A stretch of 64,000 bases of DNA from Parabacteroides massiliensis (GCF_900155425.1 NZ_LT700192.1:1-64000), one strand, 5' to 3'. Positions 47,313 through 56,553 are shown, counted from the stretch's first letter. Notes: generated from the letters alone by a model not told the origin. Numbers and translations are program-made.

Positions 47313-47780
47313 ATGAAACAGTTGAAATATACATTATTAATAATGTTGGCAACCTTGATGTTGTTGCCGGCCGGTGGTGTGGAAGCTGCCGAAACGCAGA
47401 AAGACCTGAAGATACAGGATGTCTTTACCCGCTACGGAAAAAAGAAGAATGTCACGATGGTGGAGCTTTCCAATGAAATGCTGGAAACATACGGCATGAC
47501 GCGCTACAAGAGCATCACGATCAAGAACGATCCGGAAGCTCTTCGCTTTACCCGGCAATGCCTCGAAGCCGATCAACAGGGAGCACGCAAGATCAAGGAG
47601 GTGACGGATGACGGGGGAGTGGTTTCCGCTTATTACCAACTTCCGGGCAAAGATCCGGACGTGAACCGTTTTGTCCTGTTCAAAGTCAATTCCAAAGGAA
47701 CGATCACGCTGGTCTATATCGAAGGCGAACTGGACAGTGACGACCTGATCACTATTTTATTTACCAAAAAAGATTTATAA
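47313..47780 (+). CDS. Secreted small protein (DUF4252/DUF6108-like)
   Basis: The 155-residue protein has a signal peptide (LKYTLLIMLATLMLLPAGGVEA, cleavage near residue 25). The pattern DVFTRYGKKKNVTMVELSNEMLETYGMTRYKSITI, with a later VLFKVNSKGTITLVYIEGELDSDDLITILF, is like short DUF4252-type Bacteroidales proteins that commonly follow ECF sigma genes. The exact family is not certain. Function is unknown; a periplasmic or outer-membrane-associated role is likely. Spacing of 12 bp to the anti-sigma candidate and 20 bp to the barrel gene points to one operon. Confidence 0.75.
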   Translation: MKQLKYTLLIMLATLMLLPAGGVEAAETQKDLKIQDVFTRYGKKKNVTMVELSNEMLETYGMTRYKSITIKNDPEALRFTRQCLEADQQGARKIKEVTDDGGVVSAYYQLPGKDPDVNRFVLFKVNSKGTITLVYIEGELDSDDLITILFTKKDL

Positions 47781-47800
47781 ACTGATAAACAAGAAAAAAT

Positions 47801-48712
47801 ATGAAAAGATTTCTACTGATCATAGCCGCATGCTTTCCTGCCATCGGATTGCTGGCTGCAGATGTCGAACCGATGCCGGCTGATACGGTCATCCGGTTGG
47901 AAAACAAACGTATCGTCGTGAAAGACAATGGCGAACGGATGAAAGTGAAAGTGTATGAACTGACCGAAGAAGGCGATTCGATAGATAGTGAAATGGTCTT
48001 CGAGGGGCATTACCGTGACGGGCAGAGCTACGAACGGCGCAAGCATATCAAATCCATCAATATCCCGATCCCTTCCTGGGACAAGGATTTCGATCCGCAC
48101 TGGGCCGGCTTCGGCATGGGCTTCGCCAACTTCTCCGGTAGCGACGGGATCAATGATGTGGACGGCGTTTCGCTTCGCAGCGGTAATTCGTTGGAGTATA
48201 ATTTGAATTTTATGGAGTTCAGTTTCCCCTTCTCCCGTTACAGGTGGGCGGTTGTGACAGGAGCCGGTATGCGCTGGAGCCGTTATCGGCTGGATATGAA
48301 CGCTCATTTTCAGGAAGTGGACGGTGTGACACAGTTGGTTCCCGCTCCCGAAGGAGTCGTTTACGATGCCAGCAAACTGAATATCACCAGCCTGACAATT
48401 CCGATCTTGCTTGAATGGCAGTCGCCGAAACATCGTCGCAAGTCTCCGCGTTTCTTTGTCTCCGGCGGTGTCGTTGGTGTGATCAAAACTATTTCTTCTT
48501 CCAAAATCGTCTATCATGATGCAGATGGTGACAAACATAAGAAAAAGATGGACCGGGGCATGAACCTTCGTCCGGTAACAATGGATTTCCTTTTTCAGGC
48601 AGGTGTCGGTTGCATCGGTTTCTATGCCAAATATTCTCCTTTCGGTCTGTTTGAAAAAGACAAAGGTCCGAAAGTCCACCCTGTTTCTTTGGGGGTGCAG
48701 TTGCATATTTAA
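47801..48712 (+). CDS. Outer-membrane beta-barrel-like protein
   Basis: The 303-residue protein has a signal peptide (KRFLLIIAACFPAIGLLAADV). A linker with charged residues (KHIKSINIPIPSWDKDFDPHW) leads to alternating amphipathic strands (WAGFGMGFANFSG, LEYNLNFMEFSFPFSRYRWAVVTGAGMRWSRYRL, LTIPILLEWQ, GFYAKYSPFGLF) typical of small porin-like barrels of the PorT/OMP_b-brl group. It has no C-terminal Phe. It is the last gene of the sigma-factor operon and its likely envelope target. Confidence 0.78.
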   Translation: MKRFLLIIAACFPAIGLLAADVEPMPADTVIRLENKRIVVKDNGERMKVKVYELTEEGDSIDSEMVFEGHYRDGQSYERRKHIKSINIPIPSWDKDFDPHWAGFGMGFANFSGSDGINDVDGVSLRSGNSLEYNLNFMEFSFPFSRYRWAVVTGAGMRWSRYRLDMNAHFQEVDGVTQLVPAPEGVVYDASKLNITSLTIPILLEWQSPKHRRKSPRFFVSGGVVGVIKTISSSKIVYHDADGDKHKKKMDRGMNLRPVTMDFLFQAGVGCIGFYAKYSPFGLFEKDKGPKVHPVSLGVQLHI

Positions 48713-48852
48713 TCTTGTTTGGCCTTCCAAAGTAGACTGGCAAATCATGAGGATGGATGATAGTCGCATGAAAGACCGGGCGTGTTCGGATTCAACAATT
48801 TAGCCTTCCGGCTTGTTTTATCTCCGTATTAACGAATAAAACACAGATAATT

Positions 48853-49041
48853 ATGGCTGGAATAATGAACACTTTGTGGGACGAAAGTTCCGAATTGGAG
48901 AATGAAACACTTACTCCGCGCCCGGTCTTGTCCGATGATTGCACGAGTCATGATGTGACCAAATTGGACGAAACGATAGAAGAGGCAGACGAAAATGAGG
49001 AGATTATTGAAGATTCATTGAAAACGTCTCAGGATAAGTAA
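48853..49041 (+). CDS. Small acidic hypothetical protein
   Basis: The 62-residue product (MAGIMNTLWDESSELENETL) is strongly acidic, with many Glu and Asp and an N-terminal hydrophobic patch. It has no signal peptide. A terminator-like hairpin follows at once (49051-49085), which supports a real short transcript. The upstream 140 bp holds no clear promoter box. No homologue is recognised; it could be a regulator, chaperone-like partner or spurious frame. Confidence 0.4.
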   Translation: MAGIMNTLWDESSELENETLTPRPVLSDDCTSHDVTKLDETIEEADENEEIIEDSLKTSQDK

Positions 49042-49050
49042 TTTGCTCCC

Positions 49051-49085
49051 GGCTGTTTCGCAAGTTTGCGGACGGCCGTTTTTTT
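49051..49085 (+). terminator. Intrinsic terminator after the small acidic gene
   Basis: GGCTGTTTCGC (49051-49061) pairs with GCGGACGGCC (49068-49077), with one bulge and two wobbles, and is followed by a run of seven T (49079-49085). Confidence 0.65.
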
Positions 49086-49163
49086 CGCTTTATGTAGCAC
49101 TCTTTAATAGTTGGTGTTAGGAAATTATTTTCATACCTTATATACATATTGAAAATAAATCTC

Positions 49164-49171
49164 TATTTTTG
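49164..49171 (+). promoter_or_regulatory. -7 promoter box of the purH-mre operon
   Basis: TATTTTTG matches TAnnTTTG, 32 bp upstream of purH. Confidence 0.5.
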
Positions 49172-49203
49172 TGCTCTAAAACATTAAAATAAACCCAACG
49201 AAG

Positions 49204-50727
49204 ATGGCTGCAACAAAACGTATTAAACGTGCATTGGTATCGGTATACCATAAAGATGGATTAGATGAAATTTTAAAAAAGCTCCACCGCGAAGGTGTTA
49301 GTTTCGTTTCAACGGGTGGTACTCAGAAGTTTATAGAAGAACTGGGACTTCCTTGCGATGCGGTAGAGGACCTGACCGGCTATCCCTCTATCTTGGGCGG
49401 ACGTGTGAAGACACTTCACCCGAAAGTGTTTGGCGGCATTTTGAACCGTCGTGACAATGAAGGCGATCAGGCTCAGATCGCGCAATATGAAATTCCTGAA
49501 ATAGACTTGGTGATTGTCGATCTGTATCCGTTCGAGGAAACAGTCGCTTCCGGTGCGGAAGAACAGGCAATTATCGAAAAGATAGATATAGGCGGCATTT
49601 CTCTTATCCGTGCCGCTGCAAAGAACTTCAACGATGTAGTGATCGTCGCATCCAAAGCTCAGTATCAGCCGTTGATGCAGTTGCTGAACGAGAAAGGAGC
49701 AGAGACGTCTATCGAAGACCGTAAATGGTTTGCCAAAGAAGCGTTTGCCGTTTCTTCAGGCTACGATTCCGCAATCTTCAATTATTTCGACGATCGCCAA
49801 GGCTCGCATTTCCGTGCTTCCGTAGACGATCCTATGCATCTGCGCTACGGTGAAAACCCGCATCAGGCTGCCAAGTTCTATGGCAAGTTCAACAATATGT
49901 TCGACCAGTTGCATGGAAAGGAGATTTCTTACAACAACTTGCTCGACATCGACTCTGCTGTAAATCTGATCGATGAATTCGACGAACTGACATTCGCCAT
50001 CCTGAAGCATAACAATGCCTGCGGTATCGCTTCTCGCGGCAACGTGGTGGAAGCATGGAAAGATGCTTTGGCCGGTGATCCGGTGTCTGCTTTCGGAGGA
50101 ATCCTGATCACGAATACGACCGTAAACAAGGAAGTGGCGGAAGAAATCAATAAGATATTCTTCGAAGTGATCATCGCTCCGGCTTATGATGCCGATGCTC
50201 TTGAAGTATTGAAACAAAAGAAAAACCGTATTATATTGATCCGTAAGGAATGCAAGACTTGTTCGATGCAGTTCCGTTCATTGCTGAACGGCGTGTTGAT
50301 GCAGGAAAAAGACCTTAGCATTCAGGGTGAAGCCGATCTGGAACCGATGACGGAAAAGAAACCGACAGCTCCGGAAGTGGAAGACCTGTTGTTCGCCAAC
50401 AAGATTGTGAAGAACAGCAAGTCTAACGCTATCACGCTGGTGAAGAACAAACAGCTTTGTGCAAGCGGTATCGGACAGACTTCACGTGTGGACTCGTTGA
50501 AACAAGCTATCGAGAAGGCTGTTTCATTCAATTTCGACTTGAATGGCGCCGTTATGGCTTCTGATGCGTTTTTCCCGTTTGCCGACTGTGTGGAAATAGC
50601 CGACAAAGCCGGTATCACAGCCGTTATCCAGCCGGGAGGTTCTATTAACGACAAGCTGTCTGTTGATTATTGCAACGAACATGGCTTGGCTATGGTTAAG
50701 ACGGGTATTCGTCACTTTAAACACTAA
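49204..50727 (+). CDS. purH: Bifunctional AICAR formyltransferase/IMP cyclohydrolase
   Basis: The 507-residue protein starts MAATKRIKRALVSVYHKDGLDEIL. The IMP cyclohydrolase domain (1-~200) shows FVSTGGTQKFIEELG, GYPSILGGRVKTLHPKVFGGIL and VIVDLYPFEETV. The AICAR transformylase domain follows, with MHLRYGENPHQAAKFY, AILKHNNACGIA, DPVSAFGGI and the C-terminal VIQPGGSINDKLSVDYCNEHG. It catalyses the last two steps of purine synthesis. It is 5 bp upstream of mreB and is the first gene of the elongasome operon, a conserved Bacteroidetes arrangement. Confidence 0.98.
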   Translation: MAATKRIKRALVSVYHKDGLDEILKKLHREGVSFVSTGGTQKFIEELGLPCDAVEDLTGYPSILGGRVKTLHPKVFGGILNRRDNEGDQAQIAQYEIPEIDLVIVDLYPFEETVASGAEEQAIIEKIDIGGISLIRAAAKNFNDVVIVASKAQYQPLMQLLNEKGAETSIEDRKWFAKEAFAVSSGYDSAIFNYFDDRQGSHFRASVDDPMHLRYGENPHQAAKFYGKFNNMFDQLHGKEISYNNLLDIDSAVNLIDEFDELTFAILKHNNACGIASRGNVVEAWKDALAGDPVSAFGGILITNTTVNKEVAEEINKIFFEVIIAPAYDADALEVLKQKKNRIILIRKECKTCSMQFRSLLNGVLMQEKDLSIQGEADLEPMTEKKPTAPEVEDLLFANKIVKNSKSNAITLVKNKQLCASGIGQTSRVDSLKQAIEKAVSFNFDLNGAVMASDAFFPFADCVEIADKAGITAVIQPGGSINDKLSVDYCNEHGLAMVKTGIRHFKH

Positions 50728-50732
50728 TTAAA

Positions 50733-51752
50733 ATGGGATTATTTTCTTTCACACAAGAATTGGCAATGGACCTGGGGACTGCCAATACCATTATTACCTG
50801 TAATGATAAGATGGTAGTGGATGAGCCTTCCGTGATCGCTCTGGATGCTCGTTCGGAAAAGGTACTGGCGGTAGGACGCCAGGCACGAGAGATGTACGAA
50901 AAGACCAATCCGAATATTCGTACGATCCGTCCGCTCCGCGAAGGTGTCATAGCCGACTTCTACGCTGCCGAGCAGATGATGCGTGGATTGATCAAAATGG
51001 CCAGCGGACGTAAACGCTGGTTCGCTCCTTCGCTCCGTATGGTGATCGGTATCCCGTCGGGTAGTACGGAAGTTGAAATCCGTGCCGTACGCGACTCTGC
51101 CGAACATGCCGGTGGCCGTGAAGTATATATGGTTTTTGAACCGATGGCTGCCGCTATCGGGGTCGGTATGGATGTGCTTGCGCCCGAAGGAAACATGATT
51201 GTCGATATAGGTGGCGGTACGACCGAGATCGCGGTGATTTCGCTGGGGGGCATCGTTTCCAACAAGTCCATCAAAATGGCGGGTGACGACCTGACGAACG
51301 ATATCGTGGAATATATGCGTCGCCAACATAATATACGTGTCAGCGAGCGTATGGCGGAACGTATCAAGATCAATGTCGGCTCCGCTTTGAGTATCCTCGA
51401 AGACGCTCCTGAAGATTTTGAAGTATGCGGTCCGAACCAGATGACAGCTCTGCCGATGAAAGTGCCTGTTTCCTATCAGGAGATTGCACATTGTCTCGAT
51501 AAATCGATCTCAAAGATTGAAGCGGCTGTTCTGAGCGCGTTGGAACAGACACCTCCCGAATTGTATGCCGATATCGTGAAAAACGGCATCTATCTGGCCG
51601 GAGGCGGCGCTTTGCTGCGTGGCATCGACAAACGTTTGCGCGATAAGATGGGGATCGAATTCCATGTGGCAGACGATCCTTTGCATGCTGTTGCCAGAGG
51701 TACGGGGATTGCGTTGAAGAATATCGACAAATTTAATTTCCTTATCCGGTAA
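50733..51752 (+). CDS. mreB: Rod-shape-determining actin homologue MreB
   Basis: The 339-residue protein has the actin-fold ATP site: phosphate-1 MDLGTANTIITCNDKMVVDEPSVIAL, phosphate-2 MIVDIGGGTTEIAVISLGG near residue 155, and adenosine GIYLAGGGALLRGIDKRL. An N-terminal amphipathic segment (MGLFSFTQEL) may contact the membrane. It forms filaments that direct lateral wall synthesis. Its downstream partners mreC, mreD, mrdA and rodA are in the same operon. The gap to mreC (100 bp) contains a heptamer repeat and an inverted copy. Confidence 0.98.
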   Translation: MGLFSFTQELAMDLGTANTIITCNDKMVVDEPSVIALDARSEKVLAVGRQAREMYEKTNPNIRTIRPLREGVIADFYAAEQMMRGLIKMASGRKRWFAPSLRMVIGIPSGSTEVEIRAVRDSAEHAGGREVYMVFEPMAAAIGVGMDVLAPEGNMIVDIGGGTTEIAVISLGGIVSNKSIKMAGDDLTNDIVEYMRRQHNIRVSERMAERIKINVGSALSILEDAPEDFEVCGPNQMTALPMKVPVSYQEIAHCLDKSISKIEAAVLSALEQTPPELYADIVKNGIYLAGGGALLRGIDKRLRDKMGIEFHVADDPLHAVARGTGIALKNIDKFNFLIR

Positions 51753-51759
51753 ATATAAG

Positions 51760-51848
51760 TTGAAAGTTGAGAGTTGAAAGTTGAATGTAAACGGGTGGTA
51801 CACTTGCTGAATATTCAACTTTCAACTTTCAATTTTCAATTTTCAACT
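51760..51848 (+). repeat. 7-bp repeat arrays in inverted orientation between mreB and mreC
   Basis: AGTTGAA-type units (51760-51787) and, after a ~24-bp spacer, TTCAACT TTCAACT TTCAATT TTCAATT TTCAACT (51812-51848) form two opposing heptad arrays. The second ends 4 bp before the ATG of mreC. The pair could fold into a stem of about 28 bp. Confidence 0.75.
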
Positions 51849-51852
51849 GATT

Positions 51853-52695
51853 ATGCGTAAACTCCTGGATTTTTTAGTCAGAAAGAGGCATTGGTTCTTG
51901 TTCATTTTGCTTGAGATCATATCGTTGATGCTGGTTTATCGCAATAATGCGTACCAACGGAACATTATGTTCAGTTCGGCAAATGTGATAACGGGACATA
52001 TTGCTTCTGTCTCCGGCTTTGTGACTTCCTACCTGAACCTGCGCGACATAAACCGGGAGCTTCTGGAGCGTAACGGGCAGCTTGAAATGGAGTTGCTCGA
52101 ATTACAGGATCAGTTGGAGATGATGCGAGCCGACACGGTCCTCTTTACCGGTTTTGCGTCTGACTCGACCGAACAGTTTCCGTATAGTTTTGTGTTGGCT
52201 GATGTCGTGAACAACAGTGTCACGCATTTGTCCAATTATATCACAGTGAACAAAGGCCGTAAGGATGGAGTGGAGCCTGACATGGGGGTTGTCTCCGAAC
52301 GGGGTGTCGTGGGAATCGTGTCGACGGTTTCCGACCATTTTTCCGTTGTGATTCCTCTGTTGAACCCGAAGTTTAAGTTGAGTTGCAAAGTGCTGGGAAG
52401 CAGTTATTTCGGAACATTGAGTTGGAACGGGCGTAATGCGCGTTTTGCCAATCTGGACGAATTGCCGCGCCATGTGGAGTTTGAGCTTGGAGATACGATC
52501 GTGACGAGCGGTTATTCCGCTATTTTCCCATCCGGTATTATTGTGGGTAAAGTTGTGAATTTCGAGAAACAGCATGATGATAATTTCTATTCGCTTGAAG
52601 TGGAACTGGCTACTGATTTTCAGGCTTTGAACAATGTGCGTATCATAAAGAATTACCGTCAGGCGGAGCAAAAAAGAATAGAGCAGGGAGGCTAA
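51853..52695 (+). CDS. mreC: Rod-shape-determining protein MreC
   Basis: The 280-residue protein has one N-terminal membrane helix (WFLFILLEIISLMLVY, residues ~14-30), a coiled coil (~60-95: NRELLERNGQLEMELLELQDQLEMM) and a periplasmic beta-barrel domain with YITVNKGRKDGVEPDMGVVSERGVVGIV and SFGTL-like strands, ending FQALNNVRIIKNY. It is the periplasmic scaffold linking MreB, MreD and PBP2. The ATG at 51853 follows the heptad array, and mreD starts 5 bp after its stop. Confidence 0.96.
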   Translation: MRKLLDFLVRKRHWFLFILLEIISLMLVYRNNAYQRNIMFSSANVITGHIASVSGFVTSYLNLRDINRELLERNGQLEMELLELQDQLEMMRADTVLFTGFASDSTEQFPYSFVLADVVNNSVTHLSNYITVNKGRKDGVEPDMGVVSERGVVGIVSTVSDHFSVVIPLLNPKFKLSCKVLGSSYFGTLSWNGRNARFANLDELPRHVEFELGDTIVTSGYSAIFPSGIIVGKVVNFEKQHDDNFYSLEVELATDFQALNNVRIIKNYRQAEQKRIEQGG

Positions 52696-52700
52696 AAAGA

Positions 52701-53219
52701 ATGATTAACAATATACTGCGAGGCTTCATCTATTTTGTGGTGTTGGTGTTGGTTCAGGTTTTGATCCTGAACAATATCCATTTTCTGCGTGTGGCCACGC
52801 CGTTCTTGTATCTTTATTTCATACTGAAAATGCCGGTGGGGAGTTCACAGACGAATGTAGTGTTTTTCTCTTTTCTGATCGGGTTGGTGATCGATATCTT
52901 TTCAAATACGCCCGGAATGCATGCGTTTGCTTGTACGCTGGCCGGTTTTATTCGTCACCCGTTGATTCAGTTGTTGATGGGAAAAGAACTGCCGGAAGGA
53001 ATTTATCCTTCTTACAAAACATTCGGATATGGCGGGTTCTTCCGCTACACATTGTTTTTTGTCGCGATTCATCATGTTACGCTGTTTTTGATCGAGTCGC
53101 TGACTCTTTTCGACCCGTTGTTCCTGGCGATCCGTATCGTGGCGAGTGTGGTGACTACGACCTTATTAATTTGTACAATAGAAGCATTCAATATAGAGTC
53201 CCAGAAAAGTGGAGATTAA
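52701..53219 (+). CDS. mreD: Rod-shape-determining protein MreD
   Basis: The 172-residue integral membrane protein has about five hydrophobic helices (GFIYFVVLVLVQVLILNNI, TPFLYLYFILKMP, VVFFSFLIGLVIDIFSNTPGMHAFACTLAG). The FLIGLVIDIFSNTPGMHAF segment is the MreD signature. It works with MreC at the inner membrane. Its stop overlaps the start of mrdA by 11 bp, so mrdA translation is probably coupled. Confidence 0.95.
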   Translation: MINNILRGFIYFVVLVLVQVLILNNIHFLRVATPFLYLYFILKMPVGSSQTNVVFFSFLIGLVIDIFSNTPGMHAFACTLAGFIRHPLIQLLMGKELPEGIYPSYKTFGYGGFFRYTLFFVAIHHVTLFLIESLTLFDPLFLAIRIVASVVTTTLLICTIEAFNIESQKSGD

Positions 53220-55086
53220 TACGAAGTATACTCTTGAGAACAGGCGTTTCGTGATTGGCGGCGCTGTTGTTCTGCTGGTTCTCATCTTTATCATTCGTCT
53301 GTTCTTCCTGCAAGTGGTGGACAACGATTATAAAGCGTGGGCTGACAGCAATGCATTTCAGAAAAAGACATTGATCCCCTCCAGGGGCATCATTTATGAC
53401 CGTAATGGGAAATTGCTGGTCTATAACCAACCTTCTTATGAAGTCATGCTGATCATGCGTGAGATTCAACCGTTCGATACGCTCGACTTCTGCAATATCC
53501 TCGGTATTACAAAAGAACTGTTTGTGAAACGTATTGCCGAAATCAAGAACAGGCGGCTGAATCCGGGCTATTCTTCCTATGTCCCGCAGGTGTTTATGAA
53601 TCACCTCTCTGCACAGGAATGCGGTGTCCTGCAGGAAAAGTTGTATAAATTCCCCGGCTTTTATATTCAGAACCGTACGATCCGGGAATACGAATATCCT
53701 TATGGTGCCAATCTGTTGGGCAATATTGGGGAGGTAAACCGGGGAGATATAGAGAAGGACCCTTATTATGTGCAGGGAGACAATGCCGGACGTTCAGGCG
53801 TGGAGTTGTCTTACGAAAAGGTTTTACGCGGAGTGAAAGGCGTGGAGATCCTGCTGCGCGATGCGCATGGGCGTATAAAAGGACGGTATGAAGAAGGCCG
53901 TCATGATATGGCTCCGGTGTCCGGTAAGAATCTGACGCTTTCGATCGATATGGATTTGCAGGCTTTGGGCGAAAAGCTGATGCAGAACAAGAGGGGCAGC
54001 ATTGTCATGATCGAACCGGAAACGGGGGAAGTGCTGTGTCTGGTATCTTCGCCTTCTTATGACCCGAACTTGTTGGTCGGCCGCCAGAGGGGGAAAAATC
54101 ACGTCATGCTGTCGAAAAACTCGGATAAACCTTTGCTGGACCGTTCCATCATGGGGCGTTATCCGCCGGGATCGACATTCAAGCCGACACAGGCGTTGAC
54201 TTTCCTTCAGGAAGGGGTGATTACGACATCAACCATGTACACGTGTGCGCATGGATATACAGGAGCCCGGAACGGTAAACCGGCGTGCCACGGCCATGCT
54301 TCTCCTTTAAATGTGACCTATGCACTGGCTACCTCCTGCAACTCCTTTTTTTGTTGGGGATTGCGTGACATGATCGATAGCCGCCGGCGTTATCCGAGCG
54401 TGGGAGAGGCTTTTGAAGTTTGGAAGAACTATCAGGTTTCTATGGGATACGGCTATAAGTTGGGCATTGACTTGCCTGGGGAGAATAGAGGCTTTTTGCC
54501 GAACAGCGAGTATTATGATAAATATCATGGTAAACGCTGGAGTTCCAGTACCGTCATCTCCATTGCGATCGGGCAGGGTGAAGTGCTGGCTACGCCTTTG
54601 CAGATTTGTAATCTGGCGGCAACTATTGCCAACCGGGGGTATTTTATTACTCCGCATGTCGTGAAAGAGGTGCAGGACACGCCGTTGGATTCTCTTTATA
54701 CGAATAAACGCTACACGATGGTGGAACGCAAAAATTATGAAATTGTAGCCGAAGGCATGAGAAATGCCGTTATAGGCGGGACTTGCCGGGGGGCGGCAAT
54801 AACGGATATCGAAGTCTGCGGCAAGACAGGTACGGCCGAGAATCCGCATGGGAAAGACCATTCGGCTTTTATCGGTTTTGCCCCTTATCAGAATCCGAAG
54901 GTCGCCATCTGCGTGTATGTGGAGAATGGCGGTTTCGGTGCGACTTACGGCGTGCCGATCGGCAAGCTGATGATGGAGAAGTATCTGAAGGGCGAGCTGT
55001 CGGAAGAGAGCAAGTTGCTGGAAGAGACGATGTCGAATGCAGTTGTATCACCAAACGTTTTATCTTTACCGAATCGTGAGTTATAG
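53209..55086 (+). CDS. mrdA: Penicillin-binding protein 2 (elongation transpeptidase)
   Basis: The protein has 625 residues with a GTG start (53209) that overlaps mreD by 11 bp. An N-terminal membrane helix (FVIGGAVVLLVLIFIIRLFFL) is followed by the dimerisation/pedestal domain (IPSRGIIYDRNGKLLVYNQPSYEV). The transpeptidase carries SxxK in PPGSTFKPT near residue 322, SxN in ATSCNSFF near 372, and KTG in VCGKTGTAENPHG near 539. It crosslinks peptidoglycan in the elongasome. The C-terminal ~20 residues are poorly conserved and overlap rodA by 11 bp. Confidence 0.97.
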   Translation: MEINTKYTLENRRFVIGGAVVLLVLIFIIRLFFLQVVDNDYKAWADSNAFQKKTLIPSRGIIYDRNGKLLVYNQPSYEVMLIMREIQPFDTLDFCNILGITKELFVKRIAEIKNRRLNPGYSSYVPQVFMNHLSAQECGVLQEKLYKFPGFYIQNRTIREYEYPYGANLLGNIGEVNRGDIEKDPYYVQGDNAGRSGVELSYEKVLRGVKGVEILLRDAHGRIKGRYEEGRHDMAPVSGKNLTLSIDMDLQALGEKLMQNKRGSIVMIEPETGEVLCLVSSPSYDPNLLVGRQRGKNHVMLSKNSDKPLLDRSIMGRYPPGSTFKPTQALTFLQEGVITTSTMYTCAHGYTGARNGKPACHGHASPLNVTYALATSCNSFFCWGLRDMIDSRRRYPSVGEAFEVWKNYQVSMGYGYKLGIDLPGENRGFLPNSEYYDKYHGKRWSSSTVISIAIGQGEVLATPLQICNLAATIANRGYFITPHVVKEVQDTPLDSLYTNKRYTMVERKNYEIVAEGMRNAVIGGTCRGAAITDIEVCGKTGTAENPHGKDHSAFIGFAPYQNPKVAICVYVENGGFGATYGVPIGKLMMEKYLKGELSEESKLLEETMSNAVVSPNVLSLPNREL

Positions 55087-56521
55087 GAAGACTGAAATAT
55101 GGAAGACGGTTGACTGGTTGACGATCATCCTTTATGTGGTGTTGATCGTTGCCGGTTGGTTCAGCATTTGTGGCGCCAGTTATGAATTCGATAACGTGGG
55201 GCTGTTTGATTTGTCGGGGCGTCCCGGTTCGCAATTGATGTGGATGGGGCTGTCGGTCGGCTTGATTTTTGTGATCCTGATGCTGGAGAGTGAGTTTTTT
55301 GACGTCTTTGCCTATCTGATATATGCCGGTGTCATCGTGTTGCTGATTGCGACGATCTTTCTGGCTCCGAATATAAAAGGTTCCCATTCGTGGCTCGTTT
55401 TGGGGCCTGTCAGGTTGCAGCCGGCGGAGTTTGCCAAGTTCGCGACAGCGCTTGCTGTTGCGAAACTGATGAATACCTATGGTTTCAAGCTGACTACTCC
55501 AAAAAACTTCATGCTCGTTTTGTCGTTGATATTTCTGCCGATGGTTTGTATCCTGTTGCAACAGGAGACCGGCTCGGCATTGGTTTACCTGGCTTTCTTC
55601 CTGATGTTATACCGGGAGGGAATGTCAGGATATATCCTTTTGTCGGGGGTCTGTGCTGTTGTCATTTTTGTCGTCAGCATGAAGTTTTCGGATGTAACGG
55701 CGGGAGCTACAGCGATGGGAGAGTTGCTTGTCTCTTCTTTGATTCTGTTGATCACGGTTTTTCTGATACAAATAGAAAGGAAAGATACCCGTGCGATACT
55801 GGTGATATCGGGTACTGCCGGGGTTGCTTATTTAGGTGGGTATGCCGCTTCTTTCTTTATGCCGGTCGATTATTCCCTGATATCGATCGGGCTGGTCTTG
55901 CTAGTCGTCTGCTATCTGATTTTCCTTTCTGTCCGCTACTGGGTATGGCATTACGTGTTGATAGCTGTCTTTGCTTTGGGATCGCTGGCTTTTATGTATT
56001 CGGTGGATTATGTGTTTACCGATATTCTGGAACCGCACCAACAGAAACGCATCAAGGTTTCATTGGGTTTGGAAAATGATCCGAGCGGTGCCGGCTATAA
56101 TGTGAACCAGTCGAAAATCGCGATCGGTTCGGGTGGGTTCACCGGAAAGGGTTTTCTGAATGGTACGCAGACCAAGCTGAAGTATGTACCTGAACAGGAT
56201 ACCGATTTTATCTTTTGTACGGTGGGTGAAGAGCAAGGGTTTGTCGGCGCCTCGGCTGTTCTATTGTTGTTCGGATTTCTGATCCTGCGCCTGATCGTGC
56301 TGGCAGAGCGGCAAAGTTCCACTTTCAATCGGGTATACGGCTATAGTGTCGCTTCTATCTTTTTCTTCCATTTGGCCATTAATATCGGGATGGTGACGGG
56401 GCTTACACCTGTGATCGGCATTCCGTTGCCTTTTTTTAGCTACGGCGGTTCTTCTCTTTGGGGATTCACGATCCTGCTCTTTATCTTCCTTCGTTTGGAT
56501 GCTTCCAGAAGGGAGCGGTAG
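55076..56521 (+). CDS. rodA: SEDS peptidoglycan polymerase RodA
   Basis: The likely start is GTG 55076 (VSYRKTEIWKTVDWLTI), giving 481 residues and an 11-bp overlap with mrdA; an ATG at 55037 would give 494. About ten transmembrane helices are visible. SEDS motifs include LGPVRLQPAEFAKFATALAVA and VPEQDTDFIFCTVGEEQGFVG, with the catalytic Asp-like residue in the former's neighbourhood, and GIPLPFFSYGGSSLWGF at the C-terminus. RodA is the glycosyltransferase partner of PBP2. It is the last gene of the operon. Confidence 0.95.
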   Translation: MSYRKTEIWKTVDWLTIILYVVLIVAGWFSICGASYEFDNVGLFDLSGRPGSQLMWMGLSVGLIFVILMLESEFFDVFAYLIYAGVIVLLIATIFLAPNIKGSHSWLVLGPVRLQPAEFAKFATALAVAKLMNTYGFKLTTPKNFMLVLSLIFLPMVCILLQQETGSALVYLAFFLMLYREGMSGYILLSGVCAVVIFVVSMKFSDVTAGATAMGELLVSSLILLITVFLIQIERKDTRAILVISGTAGVAYLGGYAASFFMPVDYSLISIGLVLLVVCYLIFLSVRYWVWHYVLIAVFALGSLAFMYSVDYVFTDILEPHQQKRIKVSLGLENDPSGAGYNVNQSKIAIGSGGFTGKGFLNGTQTKLKYVPEQDTDFIFCTVGEEQGFVGASAVLLLFGFLILRLIVLAERQSSTFNRVYGYSVASIFFFHLAINIGMVTGLTPVIGIPLPFFSYGGSSLWGFTILLFIFLRLDASRRER

Positions 56522-56553
56522 CAAGCGGGTGTTTGGGTTGTACGAGTAAGTCG

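Noticed and set aside
51760-51848. CRISPR array
   Set aside because: Units are 7 bp with no spacers and no cas genes are present.
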